A program made the position numbers and the translations under genes. This document shows positions 60,415-64,000 of a stretch of DNA of 64,000 bases, in pieces. The DNA lies in NCBI RefSeq assembly GCF_003054555.1, contig NZ_CP026304.1, positions 4,836,001-4,900,000 on the forward strand. The letters run 5' to 3'. The notes beneath the pieces were generated by a model. That model was given only the letters and a program-made list of their open reading frames with translations, ran no database searches and was not told the origin of the DNA. This stretch comes from Streptomyces lunaelactis. Its GTDB lineage: Bacteria; Actinomycetota; Actinomycetes; Streptomycetales; Streptomycetaceae. Positions within the stretch are counted from its first letter, which is position 1, and every line of letters begins with the position of its first letter.

Positions 60415-60501
60415 GCGGTCCCCGCTTGCGGGACTAAGCTGCGGAAGGACAGGGAGGGGACCGACCCCTTACTGCCTGACCGCTCTGAGGAGCGATTAAC
60501 G

Positions 60502-63027
<2,526 letters not shown>

Positions 63028-63055
63028 CGCTCGCGCGCTGACCTGAGCGACTGAA

Positions 63056-63102
63056 GGGGCTGCCCCGGACCGTTTCGTACGGTCCGGGGCAGCCCCATTT
63101 TT
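63056..63102 (+). terminator. Terminator of clpC, 18-bp stem and T tract
   Basis: GGGGCTGCCCCGGACCGT (63056-63073) pairs exactly with 63079-63096 around TTCGT, then ATTTTT. Confidence 0.9.
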
Positions 63103-63118
63103 GACGGCTGAGGGAGCC

Positions 63119-64000
63119 TCAGCAGGCCAGCGGCTTGCGCCAGGAGCACTCGAGATCGGTCGCCGGTTCGGCGCTGCGCGGAGCCCGTGGCGGTACGGCC
63201 GTGATCGCGTCCTCCCCCGTCCTTGACGACGCGAGCGTGACCACGATCGCGTCCTCGATGCTTTTCACCGAGGAGGCCAGGTAGTTGTTGAGGACGACGC
63301 TGTAGACCAGCTCGCGGCCGCCGGTGTCCGTCACGTATCCGGAGAGCGCGGACGCTCCTGTCAACGAGCCTGTCTTGCCGCGGGCGTTGAGTGCCGCCGG
63401 GGTGGCGCACATGCGGGAGCGGAGCGTGCCGCCGATGGCGCGGTCCGGGTTGCAGGCCTGCGGGAGCGACGCGTACCAGTCGGGGTACCAGGGGGCGTCC
63501 CGTACCGACAGCAGCAGCGTGGCGAGCTGTTCGGCCGGGAAGAGGTTCATCCGGGTCAGGCCCGAGCCGTCGAACTGGCGGATCGTGGAGGTCCGCACGC
63601 CCTCCTGCTTCATATAGCCCTCGATGGCCGCCAGGCCCGCGGCCCAGGTGCCGCGTCCGGCGCTCTCGTAACCGATCGTCTTGGTGAGCGCCTCGGCGTG
63701 CATGTTGTTGGACAGCTTCATGAACGGGAGCATCAACTCCCGCAGCGGCATGGAGCTGTGCGAGGCGAGGAGCTTCGCGCCGGGCGGGGTGGGGCGGCCG
63801 AGGCGGGGGCTGCCGGCGATGCGTACGCCATGGGCGGCGAGTGCGTCGGAGAAGACCGCGGCGGCGTAGCCGGTGGGTTCCCAGACGGTCACCCACTCCT
63901 TGGTGGCGCTCGCGCCGACCGGAATGCTCCCGCTGACGCTGATCGTGTTGGTGCCGTGCTGCCGCTCGACCGCGAGGGTGTCGGGCTGCCCGGAGGGGAC
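63119..64000 (-). CDS. D-alanyl-D-alanine carboxypeptidase (S13), 5' part outside the window
   Basis: Coding continues unbroken to the window edge, so the start lies outside. The visible 294 residues are the C-terminal two thirds of a PBP4-type enzyme: the SxN motif is KLSNNMHAEAL, the KTG motif GKTGSLTGASALSGYV and the active-site region FDGSGLTRMN. The SxxK motif must lie upstream. It is a second S13 peptidase besides dacB at 25608, facing clpC across a terminator. The C-terminus has a cysteine pair (LECSWRKPLAC). Confidence 0.85.
   Translation of the reverse strand, partial: VPSGQPDTLAVERQHGTNTISVSGSIPVGASATKEWVTVWEPTGYAAAVFSDALAAHGVRIAGSPRLGRPTPPGAKLLASHSSMPLRELMLPFMKLSNNMHAEALTKTIGYESAGRGTWAAGLAAIEGYMKQEGVRTSTIRQFDGSGLTRMNLFPAEQLATLLLSVRDAPWYPDWYASLPQACNPDRAIGGTLRSRMCATPAALNARGKTGSLTGASALSGYVTDTGGRELVYSVVLNNYLASSVKSIEDAIVVTLASSRTGEDAITAVPPRAPRSAEPATDLECSWRKPLAC

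Noticed and set aside
60222..60437. 71-codon frame upstream of clpC
   Set aside because: The overlapping frame at 60265-60414 has a better ribosome binding site and a more plausible product.

Overview
The window is about 72% GC with strong third-position GC. It holds actinobacterial gene sets: a DUF397/ATPase/XRE trio, Lsr2, zinc-free ribosomal protein paralogues and ClpC beside Lsr2. It is almost certainly chromosomal Streptomyces DNA, and the order from clpC to ftsH and the ribosomal genes resembles, from memory, the core of S. coelicolor. I saw no rRNA, tRNA, CRISPR array, complete insertion sequence or secondary-metabolite cluster.

Region 1 (1-10.6 kb) is an accessory, partly decayed strip. 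Intact genes are a family-A DNA polymerase, two lipoproteins, a nitrilase-like amidohydrolase, a DUF2786 protein and three unrecognised proteins, one of them a secreted protein that looks like an aerolysin/ETX-MTX2 type beta pore former. Among them lie gene remnants: a frameshifted secreted protein, an N-terminally truncated LuxR regulator fused to an oxidoreductase scrap and an acetyltransferase scrap, and an ATPase-domain scrap.

Region 2 (10.6-13.1 kb) is a zinc-starvation set: rpsN-rpmB facing rpmG-rpmE2-(CobW-like)-rpsR across a Zur-box-like palindrome. All five ribosomal proteins lack the zinc-binding cysteine pairs. Region 3 (13.1-25 kb) has a WhiJ/BldB-type regulatory trio with matching 18-nt sites upstream of two members, then aldehyde dehydrogenase, DinB-like protein, a PadR-controlled ABC-2 exporter with twin operators, glutamate decarboxylase, a YbjQ protein, a DedA protein and a ThrE-type exporter. 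Two 181-bp inverted-repeat elements sit here, and each provides the stop codon of the minus-strand gene beside it.

Region 4 (25-36 kb) is core: ppa, dacB, a zinc metalloprotease, tilS, hpt, ftsH, folE, then a minus-strand run folP, an NTF2-like gene, folB, folK and a DUF3180 protein. Region 5 (36-51 kb) has an MprF-type protein, a membrane-anchored esterase, a four-gene osmoprotectant ABC importer, a second NuoD next to a MidA/NDUFAF7-type methyltransferase, a NarL-type two-component pair, an ArsR-type regulator and an L-threonine aldolase-like enzyme. Region 6 (51-64 kb) is the cofactor operon DUF2520-panC-nadB-nadC-coaX (pantothenate, NAD and CoA), then a BlaI-type repressor, an ArgA-type acetyltransferase, lsr2, clpC and a second S13 peptidase cut by the window edge.

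Best candidates for something undescribed are the stop-codon-seated inverted-repeat elements with co-varying ends, the paired NuoD2/MidA genes with the target arginine conserved, the shared operator of the WhiJ-like trio, a tandem DnaA-box pair upstream of the panC operon, a conserved 38-bp repeat forming the NadB N-terminus, and the secreted pore-former-like protein.
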